DNA of 57,192 nucleotides from Psychroflexus sp. MES1-P1E (GCF_002836055.1 NZ_PJBS01000161.1:1-57192); one strand, 5' to 3'; shown: positions 45,885 to 54,247, numbered from the stretch's first letter. Numbers and translations: made by a program. The notes: generated by a model not told the origin, from the letters alone.

Positions 45885-46925
45885 TTACTGAAAGTAAAAA
45901 CTGTTTGGTGCAAGACCAACATTAAACTCTTTTACAAATTGCCCTTCTGAAGAGTAAATGAATAACAATCCGTTAGATGTAAAACCTCCTGCATCCCCAA
46001 CATAAATCTGGCCTTCGTTCACTTCAAATCCGTAAAATGCGCCAAAAGCAGAGTCACTCCCATAATCGAAAATAGCTTCAGAAGATAATTCTGTTGATGA
46101 AATTGAAGTGGTAAAAGCAGCTGTACCAGATGTATAATACAATTGATCATTTTCAATTCTCAGATTACTTACAGAAGTTAATACTTCAGGCTTATTTATT
46201 TCAGTTTCGACAGTAAAAGTTCCTAGGTCAATTCGCTTTACTCCTTCAGAATCTAAAACGTAGAGCTCTTGGTCATAAACTTGCATTGAATTAAGACCCT
46301 CTCCTACTTGAAGAGTTTTAGTAATCGTATTGGATATTGGATTCAATTTTGAAATGGTATTACCATTACCAAAAGATGCGTTTTGAATATAAATATCTCC
46401 AAAAATGCTTACTATATGTTCTGTTACACCACCAACGATAACAGTCTCTTCAATTTCCAAAGTTTCAAGATTAATAACAGCCACATAATCGTCTTGATCT
46501 GTATTAAATTCAGCAAGGTTAGTTACATACGCTTTTCCATTTAAAACCGTTCCATACCTCGGTACACTTAAGCCAGAATCAACTGTTCCTAGCAATTCAA
46601 AAGTATATCTATTAACAACTGAGATTATCTTAGATCCATTGGATATAATAAAAGCCTTTTCATCATCAAAAAATATGGATTGAAGAAAAAGACCTGGTCC
46701 TTGCCCATCATTGGCATCTGCGAAAATATCATTCATAACCTCTTGTTGATCAGTACCCAGAAAAGAAACAGAACCTCCAGCACTTCCACCTTCGTTAAGA
46801 ATTAAAACACCATCAAAATAGTCTCCCTCGGGTATAACTGGCTGTGGGTTGTCATCATCGCTACTACAAGAGATAATAGCGAAAGCTGAAATGGCAATTA
46901 CTAAAAATTTAAAATAAGTGTTCAT
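45885..46925 (-). CDS. BtuG-like surface lipoprotein, YncE-type beta-propeller (DUF5074-like)
   Basis: A 346-residue lipoprotein; acylated Cys20 is followed by SSDDD, which resembles the acidic lipoprotein export signal that sends Bacteroidota lipoproteins to the cell surface. The rest is repeating blades of ~40 residues (ISVVNRYTFELLGTV, VAVINLETLEIEETV), a YncE-like seven-bladed propeller. In Bacteroides, BtuG is such a propeller and caps the BtuB TonB receptor, capturing cobalamin very tightly. Here it lies 10 bases after a BtuB-like receptor under a cobalamin riboswitch, so BtuG is the best guess. Confidence 0.75.
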   Translation of the reverse strand: MNTYFKFLVIAISAFAIISCSSDDDNPQPVIPEGDYFDGVLILNEGGSAGGSVSFLGTDQQEVMNDIFADANDGQGPGLFLQSIFFDDEKAFIISNGSKIISVVNRYTFELLGTVDSGLSVPRYGTVLNGKAYVTNLAEFNTDQDDYVAVINLETLEIEETVIVGGVTEHIVSIFGDIYIQNASFGNGNTISKLNPISNTITKTLQVGEGLNSMQVYDQELYVLDSEGVKRIDLGTFTVETEINKPEVLTSVSNLRIENDQLYYTSGTAAFTTSISSTELSSEAIFDYGSDSAFGAFYGFEVNEGQIYVGDAGGFTSNGLLFIYSSEGQFVKEFNVGLAPNSFYFQ

Positions 46926-46935
46926 TGATTTGTGT

Positions 46936-48771
46936 TTAAAAATTAATTAAAGTTTGAATAAAAAAGTGCCTCCCCGGCATGGGTCTGTTTTCTACAGTTT
47001 GGTAAGCAGCGTCAGTTATATTACTGACTTGAAAGGATAACTTAAGATTATGGATCTTAGGGAATTTATAAGATAGTCCTGAGCTCCAAAGCAAGTAATC
47101 TTCAAGAATGTCACCTTCGCTATTGTTAGATCTTGTAAAAATTTCTCCGATGTATTGATTTTGTATTTCAACTGAAAATCGATTCCAAGTGTATGTAAAT
47201 CCATTTGTCAACTTATGTTTTGGAACATAAGTAAGTTGAAATCCTGTTTGTTTGTTTTCAGAAATAGTATACCCGTATAAAGAGTTCAACTGAAATAAAT
47301 GTTCTCCAAATTTAAATGTTGACTCTAGTTGTGCTTCAAGGCCATAGGTTTCTACTTCATCTACGTTTTCTGGCTCCCAGATATTATTTAAATTGGGGAT
47401 CCAACGGATTAAGTTATTGATATCGTTATAATATCCTGTCAATAAGAACCTATGATTTTTTTTAGCATTAGAAAAGATCAAAGAGCTCTCCAACTGATTA
47501 GAAGTTTCAGGCTGCAAATCGGTTTGACCACTTCCCTCCCAGTATAAATCATTAAATGTGGGGATTCTAAAGTTCTTTGACACCTTAGCTTTAGCCTCTA
47601 CATAGTTTGAAAACACATAATTAAAACCTGTGCTAAATAAAAAGGGACTGTCATACACATTAGAATATTCCTGACGAAAACTCACTTCAGAAGTCAGTTG
47701 CTTCCACTGGTGTTTAGCGAGCAAAGCAAAACTCGCGATAGTTCGACTATCAGCTTTGATGTTATCACCATCTGCTGTGCTATAATTATATTCACTTAAG
47801 ACATTAAAATCAAAATCATTATAGGTATAAAACAAACTATATCTAGCTATGGCAGTTTGAGCTCCAGCACCGGTGGGATTTGGGTTACTTGTATTGGCAA
47901 TATATTGAAAGTCTTCCCCAAAATAGGCCATCTTCAACACAGAGGTTAAGTCTGAAAATTCTTTCTCCCATTCCAACATATGCCGATGGTCTTCATTGAG
48001 ATAATTTGATCGCGGATCTGATGGAAACAACAAGGAGAAATTTCTATCCCCATTAAAATACATTCCATGATAAGTTAGCCTATGCCCATCACCCAGCTTA
48101 CTGGAAAGGCTCAAATTGGCGTTATAATGTTCGGAATCTCCATTCAGATTTTTCCGATTAGCAGTAGGCCAATCGTAATCATTTTCAGAAGAGAACCTAG
48201 ATAAAGCTAAAGATAAGCTCCAACGATTTGTGGATGTAGAAGCTTTTAATAAATTTTGAAAAGTTGAAAAACTCCCCACCCTAGCACTTAATACTGCTGA
48301 AGTTTCATCATCAAATTTCAACTGATTATTGAGATGAATACTGCCTCCTATGGCCCCTGTTCCATAGATGATGCTCCCTCCGCCTGGCCTTACAGATAAC
48401 TCATCGAAACCGTCTACCAATAAAGTGTTGAAATCGGTTTGACCATTGAACTGTGAATTGATATTAAAACCATTCCAAACCACAGCGGTCTGTTGAGCAG
48501 TCGTTCCTCTAAAGGTTGGAGACGACACCATCCCATAACCATTTTGTTTAAAAAATATAGTGGTTTCTTGTCCTAAAACGTCGGTAAGTAAACCAGGTGT
48601 ATTTTGAAGAATCGAGCTGGAAATGTTTTGAACACGTTGCCCTGTCGAAAATCGACTTATTTGTCGATCCACAACGATCACCTCTTCCAACTTTTGGATA
48701 GAGTCCAATTGAGCAACAGTTGGTATTGTCCAAAAACACACCAAAAGGCATAAGTAAATATAATGCTTCAT
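46936..48771 (-). CDS. btuB: TonB-dependent cobalamin receptor (BtuB-like)
   Basis: An outer-membrane receptor of about 611 residues. Signal peptide MKHYIYLCLLVCFWTIPTVAQ, then the TonB-box-like LEEVIVV. The plug domain includes SSPTFRGTTAQQTAVVWNG and VRPGGGSIIYGTGAIGG, and a ~22-strand barrel ends in HFFIQTLINF with terminal Phe. I use the ATG at 48771, which gives a clean signal peptide. The cobalamin riboswitch directly upstream identifies the substrate. B12 moves in using TonB and the proton gradient, is presented by the BtuG-like propeller and passed to BtuFCD. Confidence 0.88.
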   Translation of the reverse strand: MKHYIYLCLLVCFWTIPTVAQLDSIQKLEEVIVVDRQISRFSTGQRVQNISSSILQNTPGLLTDVLGQETTIFFKQNGYGMVSSPTFRGTTAQQTAVVWNGFNINSQFNGQTDFNTLLVDGFDELSVRPGGGSIIYGTGAIGGSIHLNNQLKFDDETSAVLSARVGSFSTFQNLLKASTSTNRWSLSLALSRFSSENDYDWPTANRKNLNGDSEHYNANLSLSSKLGDGHRLTYHGMYFNGDRNFSLLFPSDPRSNYLNEDHRHMLEWEKEFSDLTSVLKMAYFGEDFQYIANTSNPNPTGAGAQTAIARYSLFYTYNDFDFNVLSEYNYSTADGDNIKADSRTIASFALLAKHQWKQLTSEVSFRQEYSNVYDSPFLFSTGFNYVFSNYVEAKAKVSKNFRIPTFNDLYWEGSGQTDLQPETSNQLESSLIFSNAKKNHRFLLTGYYNDINNLIRWIPNLNNIWEPENVDEVETYGLEAQLESTFKFGEHLFQLNSLYGYTISENKQTGFQLTYVPKHKLTNGFTYTWNRFSVEIQNQYIGEIFTRSNNSEGDILEDYLLWSSGLSYKFPKIHNLKLSFQVSNITDAAYQTVENRPMPGRHFFIQTLINF

Positions 48772-48780
48772 ACACCACTC

Positions 48781-48799
48781 GACTTTTATCCCGAAAGTC
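48781..48799 (-). promoter_or_regulatory. Putative riboswitch expression-platform hairpin
   Basis: On the reverse strand GACTTT and AAAGTC pair around CGGGATA, between the B12 box and the btuB start, 9 bases before the ATG. The position suits control of ribosome access. Inference from pairing only. Confidence 0.4.
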
Positions 48800-48819
48800 T
48801 TCGTTTTTAAATTATACAT

Positions 48820-48975
48820 TAAGGCAGGTCTCCTGGCTTGCGTCTTTACTCAACCTTCCCATCTTAACAGACAGTGGTTATAAAGTTTTGAAGTAAAGCG
48901 TACGCACAAAACGTACTAAGCACACAGTTGCGGGAACAGCTTTCGATTTTAACGAAATTCCCTTTTAATCTTAAA
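48820..48975 (-). ncRNA. Cobalamin (B12) riboswitch
   Basis: The reverse strand has the conserved core in order: AAAGGGAATTTCG, then CTGTTCCCGCAACTGTG, then at the 3' end the B12 box AGCCAGGAGACCTGCC (48823-48838). Adenosyl- or other cobalamins bind such RNAs and switch off expression. It precedes the btuB-like gene by about 50 bases and should control btuB and the BtuG-like gene. The divergent btuFCD operon is not downstream of it. Confidence 0.93.
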
Positions 48976-49010
48976 AGTTGAAATACACCTTTAAGAACCA
49001 AAATGAATAT

Positions 49011-49018
49011 CAAAATTA
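49011..49018 (-). promoter_or_regulatory. Flavobacterial -7 element TAATTTTG ahead of the B12 riboswitch
   Basis: The reverse strand reads TAATTTTG, matching TANNTTTG, about 35 bases upstream of the riboswitch core; a suitable promoter for the riboswitch-btuB transcript. Confidence 0.45.
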
Positions 49019-49104
49019 GACATTTCTTAAAGAATGATAGCTTTTTCTGAATTTAATTTTAATAAGCTTGAATTGAGGAGTTTAAAATTTGGAATAATTA
49101 ATCA

Positions 49105-49112
49105 TACTTTTG
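49105..49112 (+). promoter_or_regulatory. Flavobacterial -7 element TACTTTTG for btuFCD
   Basis: TACTTTTG matches TANNTTTG and ends 15 bases before the ATG at 49128. Its terminal TTG is in frame with the gene and could be mistaken for a start codon. Confidence 0.55.
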
Positions 49113-49127
49113 TCAAAATTTGTAGTG

Positions 49128-50264
49128 ATGAAAAAAATTCTATTGGCATTCATTCTTATCGGTTTACTTTCTTGTGTCGATAACACAAAAAAAGAAGAAG
49201 ATCTAGGAAGCTTTACTGAAGTTGAGATCACTCATGCTGAAGGATTTTCGATACATCATTACAAAGACTTTACTAAAGTCATAGTCCATTCTCCATGGCA
49301 AGAAGCGGAAAAAGGGCTAATCTATATTTTAAAAAATAAAGAGATGGAATTACCTATTTCAATGGTCTACGATGCGGTTATTGATTTACCTATCGAAAAG
49401 CTAGTCACAACCTCTACTACGCACATCCCCTCATTAATCACCCTTAATAAATTAGAAAAACTGGTTGGTTTCCCCAATCTCGATTACATTTCTTCCAAAG
49501 CTGCTAGAGAATTTATAGATGAAGGAAAGATCAAAGAACTGGGTAAAAATGAAGCGATAAATACCGAAATTGTTTTAGAACTAAATCCTGATGTCATTTT
49601 TAGTTTTGCACTAAAAGGACAAAATAAAGCCTTAAGCAAATTACAAGAGTCCGGAATACCTGTGGTCTATAACGGAGACTGGCTTGAAAAAAGCGCCCTT
49701 GGTAAGGCTGAATGGATTAAATTTTTTGGTGTTTTTCTTGGAGAGTTAGACCAATCTATAAAAGCTTTTGAAGACGTTGAGCAATCCTATCACTCTCTAA
49801 AGGTCTTAGCCAAGACCTCCACTAAAAAACCAAGTGTTATATCGGGAGCTATGCATCAAGACCGCTGGTATCTTCCGTATGGAACTAGCTGGCAGGCTCA
49901 ATTTTTTGAAGATGCTCACGCAGATTATATTTATAGTCACACTCAAGGAAAAGGCAGCGCTGCCTTTGCTTTCGAAACAGTCCTGCAGGATGCTAAACAA
50001 GCTGAATTTTGGATATCGCCAGGACAATATACCACTTATGAGCAATTGACGGAAAACAATACCCATTATCAAGAATTTGATGCCTTTCAAGAAAAGAATA
50101 TTTTTACAATGGCCAGAACTACAGGGGAAACTGGGGGAGTTCTTTTTTATGAACTAGGTCCAAATCGGCCAGATTTAATTTTAAAAGATCTAGTAAAAAT
50201 ATTCCACCCCGATTTACTCAAAGATAAAGACTTTACCTTTTTTAAGCCCCTAGCCATTGAATAG
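49128..50264 (+). CDS. btuF: ABC transporter cobalamin-binding lipoprotein (BtuF-like)
   Basis: A substrate-binding lipoprotein of about 378 residues; lipobox LLSC puts the acylated Cys at 16. The periplasmic-binding fold (PF01497) shows VTTSTTHIPSLITLNKLEKLVG, LELNPDVIF, and GETGGVLFYELGPNRPDLILKDLVKIFHP at the end. The family binds either ferric siderophores or cobalamin; the neighbouring B12 riboswitch and receptor favour cobalamin. It overlaps the permease gene by 8 bases. I start at ATG 49128, not at the upstream TTG inside the promoter. Confidence 0.82.
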   Translation: MKKILLAFILIGLLSCVDNTKKEEDLGSFTEVEITHAEGFSIHHYKDFTKVIVHSPWQEAEKGLIYILKNKEMELPISMVYDAVIDLPIEKLVTTSTTHIPSLITLNKLEKLVGFPNLDYISSKAAREFIDEGKIKELGKNEAINTEIVLELNPDVIFSFALKGQNKALSKLQESGIPVVYNGDWLEKSALGKAEWIKFFGVFLGELDQSIKAFEDVEQSYHSLKVLAKTSTKKPSVISGAMHQDRWYLPYGTSWQAQFFEDAHADYIYSHTQGKGSAAFAFETVLQDAKQAEFWISPGQYTTYEQLTENNTHYQEFDAFQEKNIFTMARTTGETGGVLFYELGPNRPDLILKDLVKIFHPDLLKDKDFTFFKPLAIE

Positions 50265-51279
50265 AAACATAGCAAATAGTCTAGGTCTTGTAGTTTTACT
50301 CCTTATTGGAATTGGGTTGAGTTTGTCTTTGGGCTCTGTCTCTATTCCCATAGATGAAGTCTTAAAAATTTTACTTGGCATTTCTACCGAAAATTCAACC
50401 TGGGAATATATCATAATCAATTACAGACTACCTAAAACACTTACAGCTTTGCTTATTGGCTCTGGTCTCGCTATAAGTGGATTGCTAATGCAAACCTTAT
50501 TTAGAAATCCTTTAGCAGGCCCTTATGTCTTAGGCTTAAGCAGCGGTGCAAGTTTAGGGGTTGCTATTCTGTTGATGGGTGCAGGATTGTTTTCTGGTAT
50601 TTTTGGAGAGTTTATGTTTTCAAAATGGTCCATTATTCTCGCCGCTAGTTTAGGTAGTATTCTAGTTATGCTTGCGGTACTAGCGACGGCCCAGAAAGTA
50701 AAAGACACGATGACACTTCTTATTATTGGGCTGATGGTCGCAAGTTTAACTTCTGCTGTAGTTAGTGTTCTTGCCTATTTTAGCAATGCAGAAGAACTTC
50801 AATTATATATTTTTTGGTCTTTTGGTAGTTTAGGAAATTTGGCTTGGGGAGAAGTAGGCCTATTAAGTCTTTGCTGGTGCATTGGACTTGGATTTGCTCT
50901 TATTTGTCTCAAAAACCTAAACGCTTTACTCTTGGGAGAAAATTATGCTAAAAGTATGGGTGTAAAATTAAATAGAAATCGAATTCTGATTATTTTATCC
51001 ACTTCTATTTTTGCAGGAAGTGCTACTGCTTTTGCAGGTCCAATAGCCTTTGTAGGCTTAGCAGTTCCTCATTTAATAAGACAGCTCGTCACTACTAATG
51101 ACCATAAAATTTTACTTCCCAATATTATTTTTGGTGGTGCTTTCTTAATGATTATTTGCGATATTATAGCCCAATTACCAGGGAGTGATAGCACATTACC
51201 TATTAATGCTGTAACCTCTATATTTGGTGCGCCAGTTGTCATCTGGCTTTTGGTAAGAAAGCGTAAACTCAAATTTTAA
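50257..51279 (+). CDS. btuC: ABC transporter permease (BtuC/FecCD family)
   Basis: A 340-residue inner-membrane permease with about ten helices. It has the family signatures YRLPKTLTALLIGSGLAISG, QTLFRNPLAGPYVLGLSSGAS, and FAGPIAFVGLAVPHLIR, the loop that contacts the ATPase. The start is TTG at 50257, inside the end of btuF; no in-frame ATG lies nearby and the next one would remove two helices. Likely imports cobalamin delivered by the BtuF-like protein. Confidence 0.85.
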   Translation: MNRNIANSLGLVVLLLIGIGLSLSLGSVSIPIDEVLKILLGISTENSTWEYIIINYRLPKTLTALLIGSGLAISGLLMQTLFRNPLAGPYVLGLSSGASLGVAILLMGAGLFSGIFGEFMFSKWSIILAASLGSILVMLAVLATAQKVKDTMTLLIIGLMVASLTSAVVSVLAYFSNAEELQLYIFWSFGSLGNLAWGEVGLLSLCWCIGLGFALICLKNLNALLLGENYAKSMGVKLNRNRILIILSTSIFAGSATAFAGPIAFVGLAVPHLIRQLVTTNDHKILLPNIIFGGAFLMIICDIIAQLPGSDSTLPINAVTSIFGAPVVIWLLVRKRKLKF

Positions 51280-51280
51280 A

Positions 51281-52090
51281 ATGTCTTCTAAAGTTAAATC
51301 TACACCATCAATACTAACGGCAAATTCTTTAAGCATAGGCTATAAAGACAAGAGGGAGACTATAGAAATCGCAAGTCAAATAAATTTTGACATTCAACCT
51401 GGTGAACTTGTAGCTTTAATTGGAATTAATGGTTCTGGAAAATCCACATTATTAAAAACTTTATCTGCTATAATCCCTGCACTTACTGGTGATGTTTTAA
51501 TTGATAATATCTCTATTTCTAATTTACAAAACAAAGATTTAGCTTCTAAGCAAAGCTTGGTATTAACCAATGAAACCGTATCCAAACAACTTTCTGTATT
51601 TGAATTAGTTGCCTTAGGAAGACATCCGTATACCAACTGGTTGGGACACTTAAGTCAAAAAGATTTAACTCTTGTAAATGAAGCTATAGATCAAGTTGGA
51701 TTACTTCAGAACCAACATAAAACCTGTGATGCTCTGAGTGACGGACAGTTTCAAAAAGTTTTAATCGCCAGAGCTTTGGCTCAAAATACACCTCTAATTT
51801 TGATGGATGAACCTACAACTCACCTAGATATGTATCACAAAGCTTATGTCTTACAACTTCTAAAATCGATAGTGAAACGGTCTCAGAAAAGCATTCTTTT
51901 TGCTTCTCATGAAATCAATTTAGCGCTGCAACTATGCGACAAGATTATTCTTATCGATCAAGGGAGAGTCACTTATGGAACTCCTTCAGAATTAATTCAA
52001 AAAGGAACATTCAATTCTCTATTTCCAAAAGATTTAATTGTTTTTGATGAAGTAAGTCAGAGCTTTCGAATGAAAATGAATACAGATTAA
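51281..52090 (+). CDS. btuD: ABC transporter ATP-binding protein (BtuD/FecE family)
   Basis: A 269-residue ATPase with Walker A GINGSGKST at 48-56, signature LSDGQ at 152-156 and Walker B LILMDEPTTHLD at 173-184. It starts 1 base after the permease stop and completes the btuFCD operon. Its stop overlaps the stop of the convergent blh by 4 bases. Substrate assignment to cobalamin comes from context. Confidence 0.86.
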   Translation: MSSKVKSTPSILTANSLSIGYKDKRETIEIASQINFDIQPGELVALIGINGSGKSTLLKTLSAIIPALTGDVLIDNISISNLQNKDLASKQSLVLTNETVSKQLSVFELVALGRHPYTNWLGHLSQKDLTLVNEAIDQVGLLQNQHKTCDALSDGQFQKVLIARALAQNTPLILMDEPTTHLDMYHKAYVLQLLKSIVKRSQKSILFASHEINLALQLCDKIILIDQGRVTYGTPSELIQKGTFNSLFPKDLIVFDEVSQSFRMKMNTD

Positions 52091-52983
52091 TCTTTATCGA
52101 ATAGTTTTCTCATAATAAATACATGTGGAAAGGTAATAGCAGCTATAAAAGCAAAAAGAAGGGATAAAAAGTTTTTAGAATCCTTAAACAACCATACAAC
52201 AATGAGCATACCTATAATTGAAGCCAACCAATACGGAAAAGCTTTTTTAAAATAACGTAAGAAGTTTTTAAAATTAAACGTTCCGTATAGAGAATTAACC
52301 TGATCCTTCAAAGAGGGTATGCTATGCCAAAGCACAAAATAACTGGCAAAACCCCAGACTACATTACTAACAGCGAATAGGGCCATAAATAAAATAAGAT
52401 ATATCACATTTGGAAAAAGTGAGGACTTTAGTCTAGGGTTCGTTTTGGATAAAACTACAAACAGACTTATGCTTCCTAATGCTGAAATAAAAAGAACAAT
52501 ATTTAAAAACTGACTGGCAATAAGCAAACCCGTCATATCTTGAACAATGAGGATAACTTCTTTTGAATTTAAGCTTAAAATTAAAAATAAAACCAGTAAT
52601 CCATAAATTAGAAAAAATAAGGAAGACCAAAAAGATTGAGTGTTTTGTAACTTATGGTGAAAATGCTGTTCTCCAAAATGATAAGAACTTATAATGACAA
52701 ATGCCGCGAGTGCAAAAATGGGGATAAAATAAAACACAGCTACAAAGGACAAAACAACTCCCAAATAAGTAAATAACGACTTGTAAAAATTTGGTTTCTG
52801 AGAATTCGAGTTTAAATTTTCAATGACAAATAAGTCATTAGACCCATGTAAAATACCTAAACTAAAAATACCCAAAAGAGCTATAACATATTGAATTTCT
52901 GATATAAGAAGTTCTGAGCCTAATATAGCAAGCAAACTAAAAAGTATTATGTAATCGTAAAAATTTCTATTGTAAACTTTCAT
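52087..52983 (-). CDS. blh: Brp/Blh family beta-carotene 15,15'-dioxygenase
   Basis: A membrane enzyme of about 298 residues with some eight helices that cleaves beta-carotene into two retinals. The family motif GILHGSNDL near residue 45 carries an iron-ligand His, and SSYHFGEQHFHHKL and ASYFVLWHSIPSL supply others. It is divergent from proteorhodopsin, with 96 bases between starts, and provides its chromophore. I use the ATG at 52983; the TTG at 52992 belongs to a TATTTTTG promoter element. Carotenoid synthesis genes are not in the window. Confidence 0.9.
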   Translation of the reverse strand: MKVYNRNFYDYIILFSLLAILGSELLISEIQYVIALLGIFSLGILHGSNDLFVIENLNSNSQKPNFYKSLFTYLGVVLSFVAVFYFIPIFALAAFVIISSYHFGEQHFHHKLQNTQSFWSSLFFLIYGLLVLFLILSLNSKEVILIVQDMTGLLIASQFLNIVLFISALGSISLFVVLSKTNPRLKSSLFPNVIYLILFMALFAVSNVVWGFASYFVLWHSIPSLKDQVNSLYGTFNFKNFLRYFKKAFPYWLASIIGMLIVVWLFKDSKNFLSLLFAFIAAITFPHVFIMRKLFDKD

Positions 52984-52989
52984 ATTGTG

Positions 52990-52997
52990 CAAAAATA
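52990..52997 (-). promoter_or_regulatory. Flavobacterial -7 element TATTTTTG for blh
   Basis: The reverse strand reads TATTTTTG, ending only 6 bases before the blh ATG. Transcription would start at or next to the start codon, so the mRNA may be leaderless. Confidence 0.5.
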
Positions 52998-53043
52998 ATT
53001 GAAAAAATTTCTTAAAACTAAAATTTAGTGTTTAATTTATTAC

Positions 53044-53051
53044 TACATTTG
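53044..53051 (+). promoter_or_regulatory. Flavobacterial -7 element TACATTTG for proteorhodopsin
   Basis: TACATTTG matches TANNTTTG, with TTAG at 53025-53028 as a weak -33 candidate. The leader would be about 22 bases. No palindrome or other operator is visible in the blh-proteorhodopsin gap. Confidence 0.55.
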
Positions 53052-53079
53052 ATTAAACAAACTTAAATTTTATAACGCT

Positions 53080-53811
53080 ATGAGAACATTTATGTACTTT
53101 ATGGCCGACGTATCAAAGCTCGCAAATGACGACTACGTTGGTTTCACTTTTTTTGTAGGTAGTATGGCCATGTTGGCTGCATCTGCCTTCTTCTTTTTAT
53201 CATTAAGTCAATTTGATAAAAAGTGGAGAACATCAGTATTAGTATCAGGTTTGATTACTTTTATTGCTGCAGTTCACTATTTCTACATGAGAGATTATTG
53301 GGATGCCTTTGGAGAATCACCTACTTTCTTTAGATATGTAGATTGGGTTTTAACAGTACCACTTATGTGTGTTGAATTCTTCCTTATTTTAAGAGTCGCT
53401 GGAGCAAAAGCTAGTCTAATGTGGAAATTGATTTTTTGGTCAGTTGTTATGTTAGTTACTGGTTACTTTGGTGAGGCTGTCCAACCAGATTACTCTTGGC
53501 AGTGGGGTGCACTTTCAGGCTTAGCTTACTTTGTTATTGTATACATTGTATGGTTTGGTGAAGCTAAAAAGTTAGCAGTAAACGCTGGTGGAGAAGTTTT
53601 AAAAGCTCACAATATTTTATGTTGGTTCGTACTTGTAGGATGGGCTATCTATCCTTTAGGTTACATTTTAGGAACTCCAGGTGGATTATTTGGATATGAT
53701 TTTGGTGTAGACGCTTCATTTATGGACATTGTTTATAACATTGGTGATGCTGTAAATAAAATTGGATTTGGATTGGTGATTTTTGCTTTGGCAACTAAAT
53801 CTTCTGAATAA
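53080..53811 (+). CDS. Proteorhodopsin, green-absorbing light-driven proton pump
   Basis: A 243-residue seven-helix retinal protein. Helix C carries the proton-pump triad Asp88 (acceptor), Thr92 and Glu99 (donor), the DTE motif, in RYVDWVLTVPLMCVEF. His66 pairs with the acceptor, Arg85 is conserved, and Lys227 in AVNKIGFG holds retinal as a Schiff base. The tuning position equivalent to 105 of the reference protein is Met96, which in flavobacteria goes with green absorption. It is not the NDQ sodium or NTQ chloride type. Divergent from blh; a terminator follows. Confidence 0.97.
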   Translation: MRTFMYFMADVSKLANDDYVGFTFFVGSMAMLAASAFFFLSLSQFDKKWRTSVLVSGLITFIAAVHYFYMRDYWDAFGESPTFFRYVDWVLTVPLMCVEFFLILRVAGAKASLMWKLIFWSVVMLVTGYFGEAVQPDYSWQWGALSGLAYFVIVYIVWFGEAKKLAVNAGGEVLKAHNILCWFVLVGWAIYPLGYILGTPGGLFGYDFGVDASFMDIVYNIGDAVNKIGFGLVIFALATKSSE

Positions 53812-53833
53812 TTTTAGAATCAAGAATTATTAC

Positions 53834-53864
53834 TAAGTCGAATCTTACGATTCGGCTTTTTTTA
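53834..53864 (+). terminator. Proteorhodopsin terminator
   Basis: AAGTCGAATC (53835-53844) pairs with GATTCGGCTT (53849-53858), one G-U pair, followed by a T run. About 80 bases of featureless DNA lie between it and the ankyrin remnant. Confidence 0.85.
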
Positions 53865-53946
53865 TATCCTATATTGAAATAAACGGTTATTGGAATAATT
53901 GCTGTATTCGTGTTAATACAAGCTTTTTAGCATGTTCTTTTTTGGT

Positions 53947-54247
53947 TTAACTCTCTTTGCCTTCTACAAAAAAGTCAACAGCATGATTTAGTATTACATC
54001 CACTAACTCTTGATGTATAAAACTATCTACATAAATTAATGCTTAACTCCATTTCCACTCATCAGGTTTATATTAGCATTATCCTCTAGAAACGACTCTT
54101 GCATTTCAGTATTACCTATATAACTCACTGCCATTAAAGCTGTATGAAATTTAACATGTTGAGCCTCTATATTCTGGTCTTTAGTCAGCAAGTAAAGACC
54201 GTTGTATAGTTCAATGATTTCGCAATAATCTCTTTTTAACGCTAATC
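53947..54247 (-). pseudogene. Decayed ankyrin-repeat gene fragment
   Basis: Two reverse-strand frames together read like ankyrin repeats. The first has FHTALMAVSYIGNTEMQES, then FLEDNANINLMSGNG; after a frameshift near 54045 the second reads ALIYVDSFIHQELVDV, then ILNHAVDFFVEGKES and a stop. Positions of TAL, G-H/N-x-E and the L-x-x-x-A-x-x-N turn fit the ankyrin consensus. No start codon or full-length frame remains. It directly abuts the dead transposase, so insertion may have truncated the gene. Confidence 0.55.

Noticed and set aside
49128-52090. Siderophore (ferric iron) uptake as the role of the FCD transporter
   Set aside because: The families overlap, but the adjacent cobalamin riboswitch, receptor and BtuG-like propeller make B12 the better substrate. 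Iron uptake remains a weaker alternative.
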